In this document: positions 1 through 9,712 of the stretch, one piece after another
Layout: every line of letters begins with the position of its first letter
Numbering within the stretch: the first letter of the stretch is position 1
Assembly (NCBI GenBank): GCA_016722515.1
Contig: JADKJE010000002.1
Span: forward strand, 496,001-560,000
From: Alphaproteobacteria bacterium
Lineage (GTDB): Bacteria > Pseudomonadota > Alphaproteobacteria > Rickettsiales > JADKJE01
Length of the DNA: 64,000 bases
Reading direction: 5' to 3'
Program-made: the position numbers and the translations under genes
Notes under the pieces: generated by a model
The model's input: the letters and a program-made list of their open reading frames with translations, nothing else
The model's database searches: none
What the model was told of the DNA's origin: nothing

Positions 1-1118
1 AGTTTTGGGTTGAATTCTATTTCGATATTAACATCATGTGCGATAGGAAATAAACGCAGATGCGCTTCTTCTTCTAATGCTTTTTGTGCTTCCTGTGTAT
101 TATTAATATAAATTGTGCGACCGTGGCCAATCTGGGTAAGCTGTTGCATGAGATAATCGTTATAATCGCCCACTCCAAATCGGAGAATTGAAAACGAAAT
201 ATCTGAATGTTCTTTTGTTTTAATGTACTCCTTAAGTTTCTCGAAATCTGAAGGGCTTATGTAGTTGGCTCTATTTGTAACCAAAATCACACGGTTAATA
301 CCTTCTTGAACAAAATGTTCCTGCGCAAATTTATAGGCATTTTTAATTTCGTCTTCGCCAGAAGTGAGATTGACTGAATGAAGCTTATCCAATGCTTCCA
401 GAATTTTATTCTTTTGCATCATTTCTGTTGGTTCCAAGACGATTTTGTTAGTGCCATCATTGGCAATAATTCCGATAGTGTCTGTTGGTGCTAATGCATT
501 GGTCTGTATTTTGAGCGCGTTTAGAAATAATGGCAATGTGTCCGGCGTTTGCCCAGGGCGGGAGACATCAATTAGAAATATAAGATTGGTTTGCGGTTTG
601 GTCTGTTTGGATCCGTTATATCCTTGAATGCCAATATGGAGTAATTGAGTGTGAGGACTCCACGGAGTCGGGAAGATGGCTATGGTGGGCTTAAAGGGTT
701 GCGTAGCGCTCTGCGGTAACGGATAGTTATAGTCAAAATAATTGATTATTTCTTCCGGGCGGATTGAGTCGGGTTCTGGTGTTTTTCCTTGGTCAAACGC
801 CCATTGGATGAAAGGGTAGGATAATGTATCCACATCTATTGGGAAGGAAGACGTGGGTTTTTGTGCAACATGTTTAAATGAGTTCGGTTCGGTTTGTTTA
901 GGTGGGTTATCAGAGGTCAGTATTTTTCTATGCAGGAAATAATGGTATTCATGGCATATTCCGTCGTTAGTATAGGCGGTTGTTCCGACCGTTCCTAAAT
1001 AGGCAGTATTTTGGGGGATGATGGAATTGGGTTCACTGTGAGGAGTGGTGTTTTTATTTGAATAGCATCCGGTAAGTGTGACGCAAAAATAGATAACTAA
1101 TCGATGCATGGTGCGCAT
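1..1118 (-). CDS. vWA-domain lipoprotein, YfbK-like (3' end outside window)
   Basis: The minus strand is open from an ATG at 1118 to the window edge, about 372 codons, so the C-terminus is missing. The protein starts with a short hydrophobic stretch ending in LTGC, a lipobox, so it is probably a lipoprotein. Next come a YfbK-type N-terminal segment (VDTLSYPFIQWAF, then RPEEIINYFDYNYP) and a von Willebrand A domain beginning FLIDVSRPGQ. The usual MIDAS motif DxSxS is altered here: DVS is present, but the second Ser position is lost. YfbK-like proteins are cell-envelope proteins of unclear function. A second ATG at 1109 is an alternative start. No strong ribosome-binding site is visible. I am confident of the family, not of the role. 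Confidence 0.75.
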   Translation of the reverse strand, partial: MRTMHRLVIYFCVTLTGCYSNKNTTPHSEPNSIIPQNTAYLGTVGTTAYTNDGICHEYHYFLHRKILTSDNPPKQTEPNSFKHVAQKPTSSFPIDVDTLSYPFIQWAFDQGKTPEPDSIRPEEIINYFDYNYPLPQSATQPFKPTIAIFPTPWSPHTQLLHIGIQGYNGSKQTKPQTNLIFLIDVSRPGQTPDTLPLFLNALKIQTNALAPTDTIGIIANDGTNKIVLEPTEMMQKNKILEALDKLHSVNLTSGEDEIKNAYKFAQEHFVQEGINRVILVTNRANYISPSDFEKLKEYIKTKEHSDISFSILRFGVGDYNDYLMQQLTQIGHGRTIYINNTQEAQKALEEEAHLRLFPIAHDVNIEIEFNPK

Positions 1119-1290
1119 GAAGTGTTTCTTTTTTCAAAAGGTAGGGATGGGATAACCGAGTTTAGATATTAGATGAATTTTAATGATGGTTCAAGATTAA
1201 AATTGTATTAATTGGCATGATGATGGTAGATATTATCGCATTTTAAAATATTTAATTATCCGATTGATGCCTATTTGAAGAGGATAAATA

Positions 1291-1355
1291 GTAAGTGTCT
1301 GCTAAAGCCGGTTTATCGGAATAATTTGGCTGTTATATTCTTGTTATTAAACTAA
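1291..1355 (-). repeat. Inverted, diverged copy of cdiA leader segment
   Basis: Read on the minus strand, this stretch matches 5417-5490 (and the equivalent part of 51958-52303) with a few mismatches and a small gap. The best-conserved core is the sequence around CCGGCTTTAGC and CCAAATTATTCCG. It is separate from any cdiA copy. It may be the end of a mobile element or a dispersed intergenic repeat; I cannot name the family. Confidence 0.6.
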
Positions 1356-1463
1356 CAGGGCCTGGGGGCTATTCCTATCCAAATGCATCATCTACCCTAG
1401 CATAAGTAGCTGATATGTCTATCTTATTAAGAGCGGTTTGTTCGTAATTTATTACGATAAAAA

Positions 1464-1477
1464 TTCCCGTACGGTAA
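1464..1477. promoter_or_regulatory. HipB-operator-like palindrome, downstream of hipA
   Basis: TTCCCGTACGGTAA is identical base for base to the site at 3116-3129 just upstream of hipB. Its core CCGTACGG is a perfect palindrome. A related site with core CCGATCGG lies at 1513-1526. HipB proteins bind inverted repeats, so these are candidate operators. The placement beyond the 3' end of hipA is unusual. Confidence 0.4.
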
Positions 1478-1512
1478 TTTTTTGCGGTTTTTAACGAAAT
1501 ATGGAGAATTTG

Positions 1513-1526
1513 ATCCCGATCGGTAA
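1513..1526. promoter_or_regulatory. Second operator-like palindrome near hipA 3' end
   Basis: ATCCCGATCGGTAA has the same layout as the sites at 1464 and 3116 (CCCG, two bases, CGGTAA), with the perfect palindrome CCGATCGG. It lies 42 bases past the hipA stop. Any role in HipB binding is inference. Confidence 0.3.
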
Positions 1527-1567
1527 CATGAAGGGTTGTGGCGAAATCACCCAGTTGATTAAAAGAA

Positions 1568-2854
1568 TTACGCCTTGAACCGACTAATAACGAGATTGGT
1601 ATGCTCTTGGATGATATGAATCACTGCTTCGGCAGTTGGATGATTGATGGTTATTTTCTGAAGCCCTTCGCTAACAATTCCGGCTAATTCATAGACACGT
1701 TTTTTGACTAATGGCTTAGCAAGGCCTACCTCTTCTGCAAGTTTTTCAAAATGCAGAGGAAATATTTTTTCTGCGACAGATTCGCCACCAATTTTCATCG
1801 CCATTTTCTTGCTGAGTTGGGGGTAATAAGTTGTACATAGAATGTCATATAAGGGGGCAAGCCGTGCTTCGGTTCCTGTTAGAAGGCTACCTTCATTATA
1901 GATGATGGAGAAATTTTTTCCATGTGCATCATTGTTACCCACAATATAATTGAAGATAACCGTATCTAACAATTTTATAAGATCAACCGCTGGAGAAGTT
2001 GACACATTGCGCAATAGAGAAAAACATTGTTTCAATGATGGCCCACCATCGCATTGATATTTATTTTCCGAAACAATTCCCATCGCTTGACAGAAATCTT
2101 CCTGATGAAGGCGGTTGCTCCGCGATTTAATCATAAACAAATTTTTGCGAAAACGAGGAAGGAGAAGCGCTTCTTCGCGGTCATAACGTTCAACTAATAA
2201 ATAATCAATGTCTCCCACGCGACGTGTTTGTGTTTTTGCCGTAGGTAACCCTATGCTTTCAGCAAGTTGCATACACACAAATTCATTGAAAACAAGATCT
2301 TTAAAATGAGTATTTTGAGGTTTTAAAATATGAGTGCTTTGAGCGTTGCCAAGCGGTAATGAGACATGATTGCCTGCCACATGTACGGGAAGTTTATCTT
2401 GTGCACCTGCAAGAGAAAGCCTTATTCCATCTTCTCCTGCCATGAGCGGATGGCTGGGTAAATCGTTTAAGATGGTTTCGAGTTCAATATCAGAAAGTGT
2501 TCGGTATTTATAATCATGCTCAGGTAACGGTTCTCCAGAGCGCATGAATGAAATGGCTCCTGCACATTCTCCGCCAATTTTATCTAACATAGAAAAGTCA
2601 TTGCGTGCTGTAATGCCAAGATTGCGCGCGACCATTTCCCTTTTATCGCCCTCTGGTAAAATGCCGGAAAAAAATCCTCTGCATTCTTTACTTGAGAAAG
2701 GCTCCTTTCGCAGTGGCAACGAATATGAAAGGGGTAAAGACAGACCTCTTTCAAGATAGGGGGTTGCATAGGTAAAAACCAATCGTCCTTCATCGTCTTG
2801 AACAAGATAGCCGGCAAGATTTTGATTCAAATAAACATCCAGTGTGCGGGCCAT
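1568..2854 (-). CDS. hipA: HipA serine/threonine kinase toxin
   Basis: This 428-residue HipA-family kinase is the usual length. In E. coli, HipA phosphorylates glutamyl-tRNA synthetase and causes persistence; the target here is unknown. The key elements are visible. The flexible loop is RLSLAGAQDK, with Ser147 matching the E. coli autophosphorylated Ser150. The catalytic loop is GNNDAHGKN, with Asp309. The metal-binding Asp is Asp337 in LYDILCTTY. The N-terminal HipA subdomain (residues 1-110) contains LPEGDKRE. The gene starts two bases after the hipB stop, so the pair is one operon. The kinase looks intact. Confidence 0.93.
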   Translation of the reverse strand: MARTLDVYLNQNLAGYLVQDDEGRLVFTYATPYLERGLSLPLSYSLPLRKEPFSSKECRGFFSGILPEGDKREMVARNLGITARNDFSMLDKIGGECAGAISFMRSGEPLPEHDYKYRTLSDIELETILNDLPSHPLMAGEDGIRLSLAGAQDKLPVHVAGNHVSLPLGNAQSTHILKPQNTHFKDLVFNEFVCMQLAESIGLPTAKTQTRRVGDIDYLLVERYDREEALLLPRFRKNLFMIKSRSNRLHQEDFCQAMGIVSENKYQCDGGPSLKQCFSLLRNVSTSPAVDLIKLLDTVIFNYIVGNNDAHGKNFSIIYNEGSLLTGTEARLAPLYDILCTTYYPQLSKKMAMKIGGESVAEKIFPLHFEKLAEEVGLAKPLVKKRVYELAGIVSEGLQKITINHPTAEAVIHIIQEHTNLVISRFKA

Positions 2855-2856
2855 AG

Positions 2857-3099
2857 TTATCCTTGTTTAGTGTCCTTTTGGCTCTCATTGAGCATGGGTG
2901 AGGAGAGAGCGAGTTTGATCCCGAGGGTTTGCATGACGGTAAGGGCTTTACCGAGCTGACAGGTTGGTTTTCCTTTCTCTAGCTCGATGATAAAGCGCAA
3001 GCCCGTACCGGAAGTCAGGGCAAGATCCTTTTGGGTAATGCCGGTTGCTTTGCGGACTTTTTTAATAATGCTGCCGATGGTTTCTGGTGTTTGTTTCAT
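2857..3099 (-). CDS. hipB: HipB-like XRE-family antitoxin
   Basis: This 80-residue protein has a Cro/C1-type helix-turn-helix over residues 8-62 (IGSIIKKVRKATGITQKDLA, then GTGLRFIIELEKGK). It is the antitoxin and autorepressor partner of the adjacent HipA kinase. In this family HipB binds HipA and represses the operon. A short hydrophilic C-terminal tail after residue 70 would be the typical degradation-prone end. A palindromic site 17 bases upstream of the start is the probable operator. Confidence 0.9.
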   Translation of the reverse strand: MKQTPETIGSIIKKVRKATGITQKDLALTSGTGLRFIIELEKGKPTCQLGKALTVMQTLGIKLALSSPMLNESQKDTKQG

Positions 3100-3115
3100 A
3101 AAGGCTGCGATGATG

Positions 3116-3140
3116 TTCCCGTACGGTAATGTTATCGGGA
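3116..3140. promoter_or_regulatory. Probable hipBA operator
   Basis: Lying 17 bases upstream of the hipB start, this stretch begins with TTCCCGTACGGTAA (3116-3129) and ends with CGGGA (3136-3140). That gives both the palindrome CCGTACGG and a wider inverted repeat TCCCG/CGGGA. The 14-mer is repeated exactly at 1464. A further CGGGAAT half-site lies near 3173. Autorepression of hipBA through such a site is known for the family; binding here is inferred. Confidence 0.5.
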
Positions 3141-3201
3141 TTTGGTTAAGAAAACAAGAATAAGTTACTGAGCGGGAATATTAAGGGGTGTATTTAATAA
3201 A

Positions 3202-4044
3202 TCAGTATATTTCTTTCCGATGCCACTCCAAATGATCCTCTATAAAGCTCTGAATAAAGAAATAACTATGATCATAGCCTTCATGTTGGCGCAGCGACAG
3301 TCGTTGTCCTGATTGTGCGCACGCAGCCTCAAAAAGATGTGGTTTGAGCTGGCTCTCTAAGTAGGGGTCGCTCAGTCCTTGATCAATTAGGATCGGAGGT
3401 TTTTGTGGGGCGTTCGTTGCTTGCCTTGCAAGTGCGCAGGCATCATGGTTGTTCCACTCACTCTTTTGTTTTTCACCCAGATAGGCGCTGAATGCTTTTT
3501 GGCCCCACGGCACTTGGGAGGGGGCAACGATGGGTGAGAATGCAGAGCATGAGGTAAATAAATCGGGATATTTGAAATGGAGCGTTAACGCTCCATGGCC
3601 CCCCATAGAGTGGCCTGATATATATTTTCGTCTGGCATCCAATGGAAATTCGTTTTCTACCAGGGGTAATAATTCATGGATCAGATAACTTTCCATACGA
3701 AAATGGGTTGCCCATGGGGCTTGTGTTGCATCCATATAAAAGCCTGCACCTTGGCCTAAATCATAGGCGGAATCGTCTGCAACATCTTCACCGCGTGGCG
3801 AGGTATCAGGCACTAGAATGGCCATGCCTAACTCGCTGGCTTTACGATAGGCACAGGCTTTGGTCGTAAAATTTTCTTCTGTGCATGTCAGGCCAGAGAG
3901 AAATAGCAGATAGGGGACAGAGTGTGCTTTAGCCTGTGGGGGAAGGAACAATGAAAAGCGCATTACCGTGCGTGTTTGTTGGCTCTGGTGTGTATAATAG
4001 CCAACGGTGCCACCATGGCATGTAAATGATTTTTCACAGGGCAT
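3202..4044 (-). CDS. fghA: S-formylglutathione hydrolase
   Basis: This 280-residue serine hydrolase of the esterase D family splits S-formylglutathione to formate and glutathione, the last step of glutathione-dependent formaldehyde oxidation in the cytoplasm. The conserved LSGLTCTEENF segment is at residues 49-59. The nucleophile elbow SGHSMGG gives Ser146. The probable triad partners are Asp226 (SDPYL) and His259 (DHSYFF). The ATG at 4044 was chosen because it matches the family start and lies one base after the adhC stop. A longer open frame upstream runs inside adhC and is not real. Confidence 0.94.
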   Translation of the reverse strand: MPCEKSFTCHGGTVGYYTHQSQQTRTVMRFSLFLPPQAKAHSVPYLLFLSGLTCTEENFTTKACAYRKASELGMAILVPDTSPRGEDVADDSAYDLGQGAGFYMDATQAPWATHFRMESYLIHELLPLVENEFPLDARRKYISGHSMGGHGALTLHFKYPDLFTSCSAFSPIVAPSQVPWGQKAFSAYLGEKQKSEWNNHDACALARQATNAPQKPPILIDQGLSDPYLESQLKPHLFEAACAQSGQRLSLRQHEGYDHSYFFIQSFIEDHLEWHRKEIY

Positions 4045-4045
4045 T

Positions 4046-5152
4046 TTAATACTCCACGACACTCCGGATGGAGATGCCTTTATGCATAAGGTCAAATGCT
4101 GTGTTGATTTCTTCGAGCGGCATTTTATGTGTAATGAGGCTGTCAATATCAATGCGGCCCTGCATGTACCAATCAACAATTTTGGGCACATCGGTTCGAC
4201 CGCGTGCGCCACCAAATGCAGAGCCACGCCAGACACGCCCTGTGACTAATTGAAATGGACGGGTAGAAATTTCTTTGCCTGCACCTGCAACGCCGATAAT
4301 CACGCTCTCGCCCCAGCCTTTATGACAGCATTCCAGAGCCTGTCGCATGACATCCACGTTGCCAATACATTCAAAGGAGTAGTCCACGCCACCGTTGGTC
4401 AGGTCAATAATAGCTTCAACGATGTTGTTAACTTTGGTGGGGTTGATAAAATCGGTCATGCCTAACTGAGTGGCCAGCTCTTTTCTGTTTTCGTTAATGT
4501 CGATGCCGATAATGCGGGTAGCCCCAACCATTCGTGCACCTTGAACCACATTAAGCCCAATGCCACCTAAGCCAAATACAGCAACGGTTGATCCTGGCTC
4601 TACTTTGGCATCAAAAACAACGGCACCAATGCCGGTTGTTACACCGCATCCAATATAACAAATTTTGTCAAAGGGTGCGTCACTGCGGACCTTGGCAACG
4701 GCAATTTCTGGCAAAACAGTGAAGTTGGAAAATGTTGAGCAGCCCATGTAGTGCAGGACAGGTTTGCCTCTGAGTGAAAAACGCGATGTACCATCTGGCA
4801 TTAGCCCTTTGCCCTGAGTGCTGCGAATTTTTTGGCATAAATTAGTTTTGGGATGCAGGCAATAGTCGCATTCACGACATTCAGGTGTGTAGAGCGCAAT
4901 GACGTGATCTCCTACTTTAACCGAAGTGACACCTGCGCCAATCTCACGCACAATGCCAGCACCTTCATGCCCTAGAACGGCTGGGAAAGCCCCTTCAGGA
5001 TCATCGCCTGAAAGTGTGAAAGCATCCGTGTGGCACACGCCGGTGGCCATGATTTCAATTAACACTTCCCCAGCTTGGGGTCCCTGGAGATCCAGCAGTT
5101 CAATTTCCAATGGTTTTCCTGCTTGTACCGCAATCGCAGCTCTTGTTTTCAT
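4046..5152 (-). CDS. adhC: S-(hydroxymethyl)glutathione dehydrogenase (class III alcohol dehydrogenase)
   Basis: This is a 368-residue zinc-dependent dehydrogenase. It oxidises S-hydroxymethylglutathione with NAD to S-formylglutathione, the substrate of the next gene, and family members also reduce S-nitrosoglutathione. Catalytic zinc ligands are seen at Cys40 (GVCHTD) and His62 (GHEGAG). The structural zinc loop has Cys92, Cys95, Cys98 and Cys106. The NAD-binding motif is GLGGIGLNV. The length is typical. The gene is first in a two-gene operon with fghA, with one base between them. Confidence 0.96.
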   Translation of the reverse strand: MKTRAAIAVQAGKPLEIELLDLQGPQAGEVLIEIMATGVCHTDAFTLSGDDPEGAFPAVLGHEGAGIVREIGAGVTSVKVGDHVIALYTPECRECDYCLHPKTNLCQKIRSTQGKGLMPDGTSRFSLRGKPVLHYMGCSTFSNFTVLPEIAVAKVRSDAPFDKICYIGCGVTTGIGAVVFDAKVEPGSTVAVFGLGGIGLNVVQGARMVGATRIIGIDINENRKELATQLGMTDFINPTKVNNIVEAIIDLTNGGVDYSFECIGNVDVMRQALECCHKGWGESVIIGVAGAGKEISTRPFQLVTGRVWRGSAFGGARGRTDVPKIVDWYMQGRIDIDSLITHKMPLEEINTAFDLMHKGISIRSVVEY

Positions 5153-5319
5153 CGTTTTATCAACCCCATGATAGTTTTATAAATAGTGGGTGAAAATAAA
5201 CGTTTAACGCGTGGACGGCAAGTCTTTGTTCGCAGCTTTTGATGGCGGTGAATATTTTAGACAACGTTTCAATGGGGGGGCGCATATTTGTAGAGGTTTA
5301 TAGGATGGCTAAATACTTT

Positions 5320-8300
5320 GATTTCCTTCGAAGATTCTTGCTGCTTTTCCACGTGTTCTTCCGGTTTTTTCTCGGATTTTATCATCAATCCTTGATTCGT
5401 TTGAACCAGATATTAGGGCCTCCTGTTCGTTTAATACCAAGAATAGACTAGCCAAATTATTCCGATGATCCGGCTTTAGCGGACGCTTACCATTGCAGAG
5501 ACATTCCTAAAAAGAAATTTTACATGTGTTGCCCAATAGCTACACCAAAGCAAGTATCACAAGTTCACAACCATAAATTGAAATTACTGCTTGTTTTATA
5601 GTTTAATGCAGTATATACAAGCGCCTTCATTATCGTAACGGCGATCAATTTTTGCAGGTATATCTATGGGAATTATGAGGGAAAATGTGCTAAGGAAACT
5701 GCATCATGTTCTTGTCATGACGCTGTCGGTAATCCTGGTAATTCAGCCTGTGATTGGCTCTCTTGCCTATGCACAAACTATTATTACACCCGATATAACA
5801 GCGCCGATTGCTAACCAGCCTACCGTATCTGAATCGCTCAATCATACACCAGTAGAAAATATTGTTACACCCAATGCGGGGGGAGTTTCCCACAACAAGC
5901 TTGGAGAATTACAAGTAGGCAGTGAGGGGTTGATTGTTAATAACTCTGCGAGCTCTGGAGTTTCAACGATTGGTAGCATTGTTGTGGGTAATGGTCACCT
6001 ATCGACTGGCAATGAAGCACGCATGATCATCAACGAAGTAACGGGAACCAATGCTCCTCGTTGCAAGGACCGACAGAGATATTGGGTGCGCAAGCGGAGT
6101 ATGTTGTCGCTAATCCTAATGGGATTAGCTGTAACGGGTGTGGATTCATCCATACACCACGAGTGACGCTAACAACCGGTACGCCATCACTTAATGCTGG
6201 AGGTGGCTTAGACCACATCAACGTTGAAAAAGGAACCGTGACGGTGGAAGGTGCTGGTTTAAATGCCAGCCAAACCAGCGCCCTTGATATCCTATCGCGC
6301 GCTGCTGATATCCGCGCAGCCATTTATGGTGGCGACAGCATCCATGTAATTGCCGGTCGCAACCAGGTGGATTATAACACACGGGGGATTACCTTATTGC
6401 CAGGCTCATCTGCCGATAAGCCAACGGTAGCCGTTGATTCTTCCGAACTGGGTGGCATGTATGCCGGAAAATCCACCTCATCAGCACCGAAGCTGGGGTG
6501 GGGGTGAATACAAGCGGCATCATGGAAGCCAATAATGGCGATTTAGAAATCACCGCTGATGGTGCGATTATGCATGCCGGTACTGCCCACGCAACCGGCA
6601 ATGAACATCACCAGCAATAACGGCTCTATCACCCATACCGGTAAAATAGCAGGCCAATCGGTAAATCTGCATGCACATGGAGCGATGAATGTAGGCGGTA
6701 CCTATCTCTATGCTGAGGATAATGTAAATGCGCAGTCGGATGATTCCATTACTGTGGATGGCTCTGGTGCACAAACTGGTTTTGCTTATACCACCGCTAA
6801 CATCATCACCATCAATGCCAGCAAAGATATTATCGTTCATGATGTATCCACCACCGGTCTGGAAGCAGAGTTAAATATGCTCGCCGAGAAAAGCTAACCG
6901 TTACTAACAGCGATCTGCGCGCACAATCCATCGATTGGGAATCAGGAACGGACACACTCATCAATACCAGCACCATCCTTGCCGAAATAATGAACCAAAC
7001 TGCTTTGGGCGATTGGACCAATAACAACTCCACTATTTCTTCTATCGGTAATATGGATTTAAGTGTGGGTGGCTTATTTACCAATAGCGGTGAACTCTCA
7101 ACGCTTTCCACCCTTTCCATCAGCGCCTATAACATCCTCAATCAAACTACCGGCATGATCGCTTCCGATGAAGATGCGGATATTCAGGCGACCAACAACC
7201 TCACAAACCAAGGCGTAGTCTATGCCACTAACAATCTAGCCCTCCATGTCGGCAATACGCTCCTCAATAACCAAGCCTATATTCTCACAACCATAGGGAA
7301 CGTAGTACTGGATGGGATTGCTGGCGGTCGCATGGTGTTGCTTAATAACCAAAGCGGCCTGATAGAATCTGCTGGTTCCATGGTACTCAAAGCAGATACC
7401 ATCATCAACGAACGCGCAGGCGGAACCAATATAACCCAAACCGCAGCCGATACTGATTATTTCGACATACGCTACGGCCACGGCAATGATGATATGCTGG
7501 CGCATACCGGCAGCGACAATCAATGGCTGATATTCAACGCCGCACCCTATGAAGACGGCATTAAATTCATGGTGGATAATAACAGCAGCTGGCAAGCCGA
7601 TCCCAATCTTCCTCCAGGCGTTGCACGGCAAATCATTACCGAATCTGAAAACTTCACCCAAAAAGCCGGAGAGATAATATCAGGCCAAAACCTGACCATC
7701 GATAGCGATACATTACAGCAAAGCACCAGCGCCATCAGCGCCAGCGGCAATGTAGATTTAGGTGATACGAATATCATCAATACCGGCATGAGCCTCAACA
7801 GCATCATCCGCTACACCTGTACCACATCAGGCTGTTTGCCGCATTTGTATAATCCATTAACCGGTGATTATGATTATATTGGTGGCGTGGTACTACCCAT
7901 GGGTACATTTGACCTCGCTTTTCAATCCGGCCATATCGCAAGCACCATTGAAGCGGGAGGTAATCTTACTGCGGGTGGCACGCTCATCAATAACCTCACG
8001 TCTCTGCCCACAAGCGCAGTCGTGATTAATCCTGAGATCGATCAAATCTCAAGCGTCCTGCCCAACACCGGTATTAGTGCGAGCGGATTATTTGGTCCAT
8101 CAAGCAATCCCAATTCTCCCTACCTCATCCAAACCAACATTCCGTTCGTGAATAACGATAACTATGTAGGATCCAATTATTTACTCACCCAGCTTGGCTA
8201 CCAGTTAGAACAAAACCTCTTAATCCTGGGCGATGCCTTTTTTGAAACACATCTGATCCGCGATCAGATGTTGAAGGCCTTAGGAACCCGTTTCCTCATT

Positions 8301-9712
8301 CCAGGCCTCACCGATGAAACCGCGCAGATGAAGCACCTGTACGACAATGCCCTGTCGGTCAAAGATGATTTAAATCTAAGCGTAGGACTTGCGCCCACGG
8401 ATTCACAATTATCGCTGCTCAACAAGGATATCATTTGGTTAGTGCAAGAAACCGTAAACGGTAAACAAGTTCTCGTGCCACATCTGTATCTAGCCCAAAG
8501 CACCGTACAAACCTTCACCAACACAAACAATGGCTCGATGATTGCCGGCAATAACGTGAATTTCAACGGCACCAGCATCATCAACCAAGGCAGCATCCGT
8601 GCTAAACAAAATATGGTCATCACCGCCAGCGGTGCTGTTGTCAATGAAGGCGGAACGTTAGGAGCTGGCAATAACCTATCGATGACAGCAGAAACCATCA
8701 TCAACAGCGCGTTCATCACCGACAGCCAATACGGCAAGAGCACTTTCCAAACCCTGCAACATCAAGGCACTATTACCGCCGGGAATGATGTCACCCTAAC
8801 TGCAAACAAGGATATCGTTTTCCAAGGCGGTATATTAAACGCAGGTCATAACGCCACCTTAACCTCAACAGGAGGCGACATCATCATCGGCACCGTCGAT
8901 TTGATCCGCCACACCGAAGGCAAATACCATAAAAGTACTTCCACCAGTGATTCGATCCAGCGCATTGGCTCACAGCTTTCTACCGGTAATGATCTTATCC
9001 TGAGTGCGTTGTCTCCAAACGCTAGCATAGATGGTGGTGGCAATATCACCATCAGCGGCAGTGTGCTGGATGCTGGTCATGATATGAACCTGGATGCCAA
9101 TAACCTAAACATCACCTCCGCAGCCGATTATTATCACAGTGTCTATGATGGAAAAAGTGGTGGTGGTGGTTTCATGGGTGGATCGTTTATCCATGCAGAA
9201 AAGGAACTGCTTACCAACAAGCCTTCCATCCTCACAGCCGGTCACACCATCAACGCTAGTGCTGCCGATACCATGTATATCGCAAGCAGCAATCTAACAG
9301 CCAATGATGAGATCAACCTCAGCGCCAACACACTTTTATTTGGCGCAGAAAAGGATGTCGATTATCTCAGCATCCAATCATCCAAAGATAACGGCATCAT
9401 GACCACCATGATTGACCAAGGCCATCATATTGAAACGGTGAAGCAAACCAAGCTTCAGGCCGGTACTGTAAACCTTAGTGCGAATTCATTCGCCGTGCAG
9501 TATGAAGGCCAAAGCGGTGAGACCTTAACCGAATCAGTCGACCGCCTCAAACAAGAACCCGGTCTTGAATGGCTCGGTCAACTCCAGCAACAAAATAACG
9601 TCGCCTGGGAAAAGGTCGATCCCGTTTATCAGGAATGGTACCACAAAACCACCGGACTTTCGGCACCTGCCGCTGCGGTGATTGCCATTGCGGTCGCTGC
9701 GGCAACGGGTGG
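5320..9712 (+). repeat. Long direct repeat, cdiA copy A (pairs with 51958-56361)
   Basis: From g5320 this sequence matches 51958 onward almost perfectly. It covers the 346-base leader, the start codon and most of the cdiA trunk, until the two diverge at about 9712/56361 just before the C-terminal module. The leaders align without gaps (offset 46638) with only a few substitutions, and the first indels appear in the coding part. The two copies are in the same orientation about 46 kb apart, so recombination between them could delete the whole interval. Confidence 0.9.
5591..5619 (+). promoter_or_regulatory. Predicted promoter of cdiA copy A
   Basis: TTGTTT (5591-5596) and TATACA (5614-5619) are separated by 17 bases, a good sigma-70 layout, about 46 bases upstream of the start codon. 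The same elements occur in front of copy B. This is a prediction by eye. Confidence 0.45.

Larger units (their letters stand above)
1119..1567. other. Intergenic region with repeat and operator-like sites
   Basis: About 450 bases separate the vWA lipoprotein gene from the end of hipA, with no convincing gene. The stretch holds an inverted copy of part of the cdiA leader (1291-1355) and two short palindromic sites (1464-1477 and 1513-1526) that resemble the site upstream of hipB. The rest is AT-rich and unrecognised. Confidence 0.6.

Noticed and set aside
445..627. Short plus-strand open frame of 60 codons
   Set aside because: It lies antisense inside the vWA lipoprotein gene, has no ribosome-binding site and no recognisable features.
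4045..4236. N-terminal extension of fghA
   Set aside because: The extra 64 codons overlap the conserved end of adhC on the same strand, and family members start at the ATG at 4044.
5666..6897. Programmed frameshifting or phase variation in cdiA copy A
   Set aside because: Too many separate deletions in different sequence contexts, and no slippery sequence shared by them. Decay or read error is simpler.
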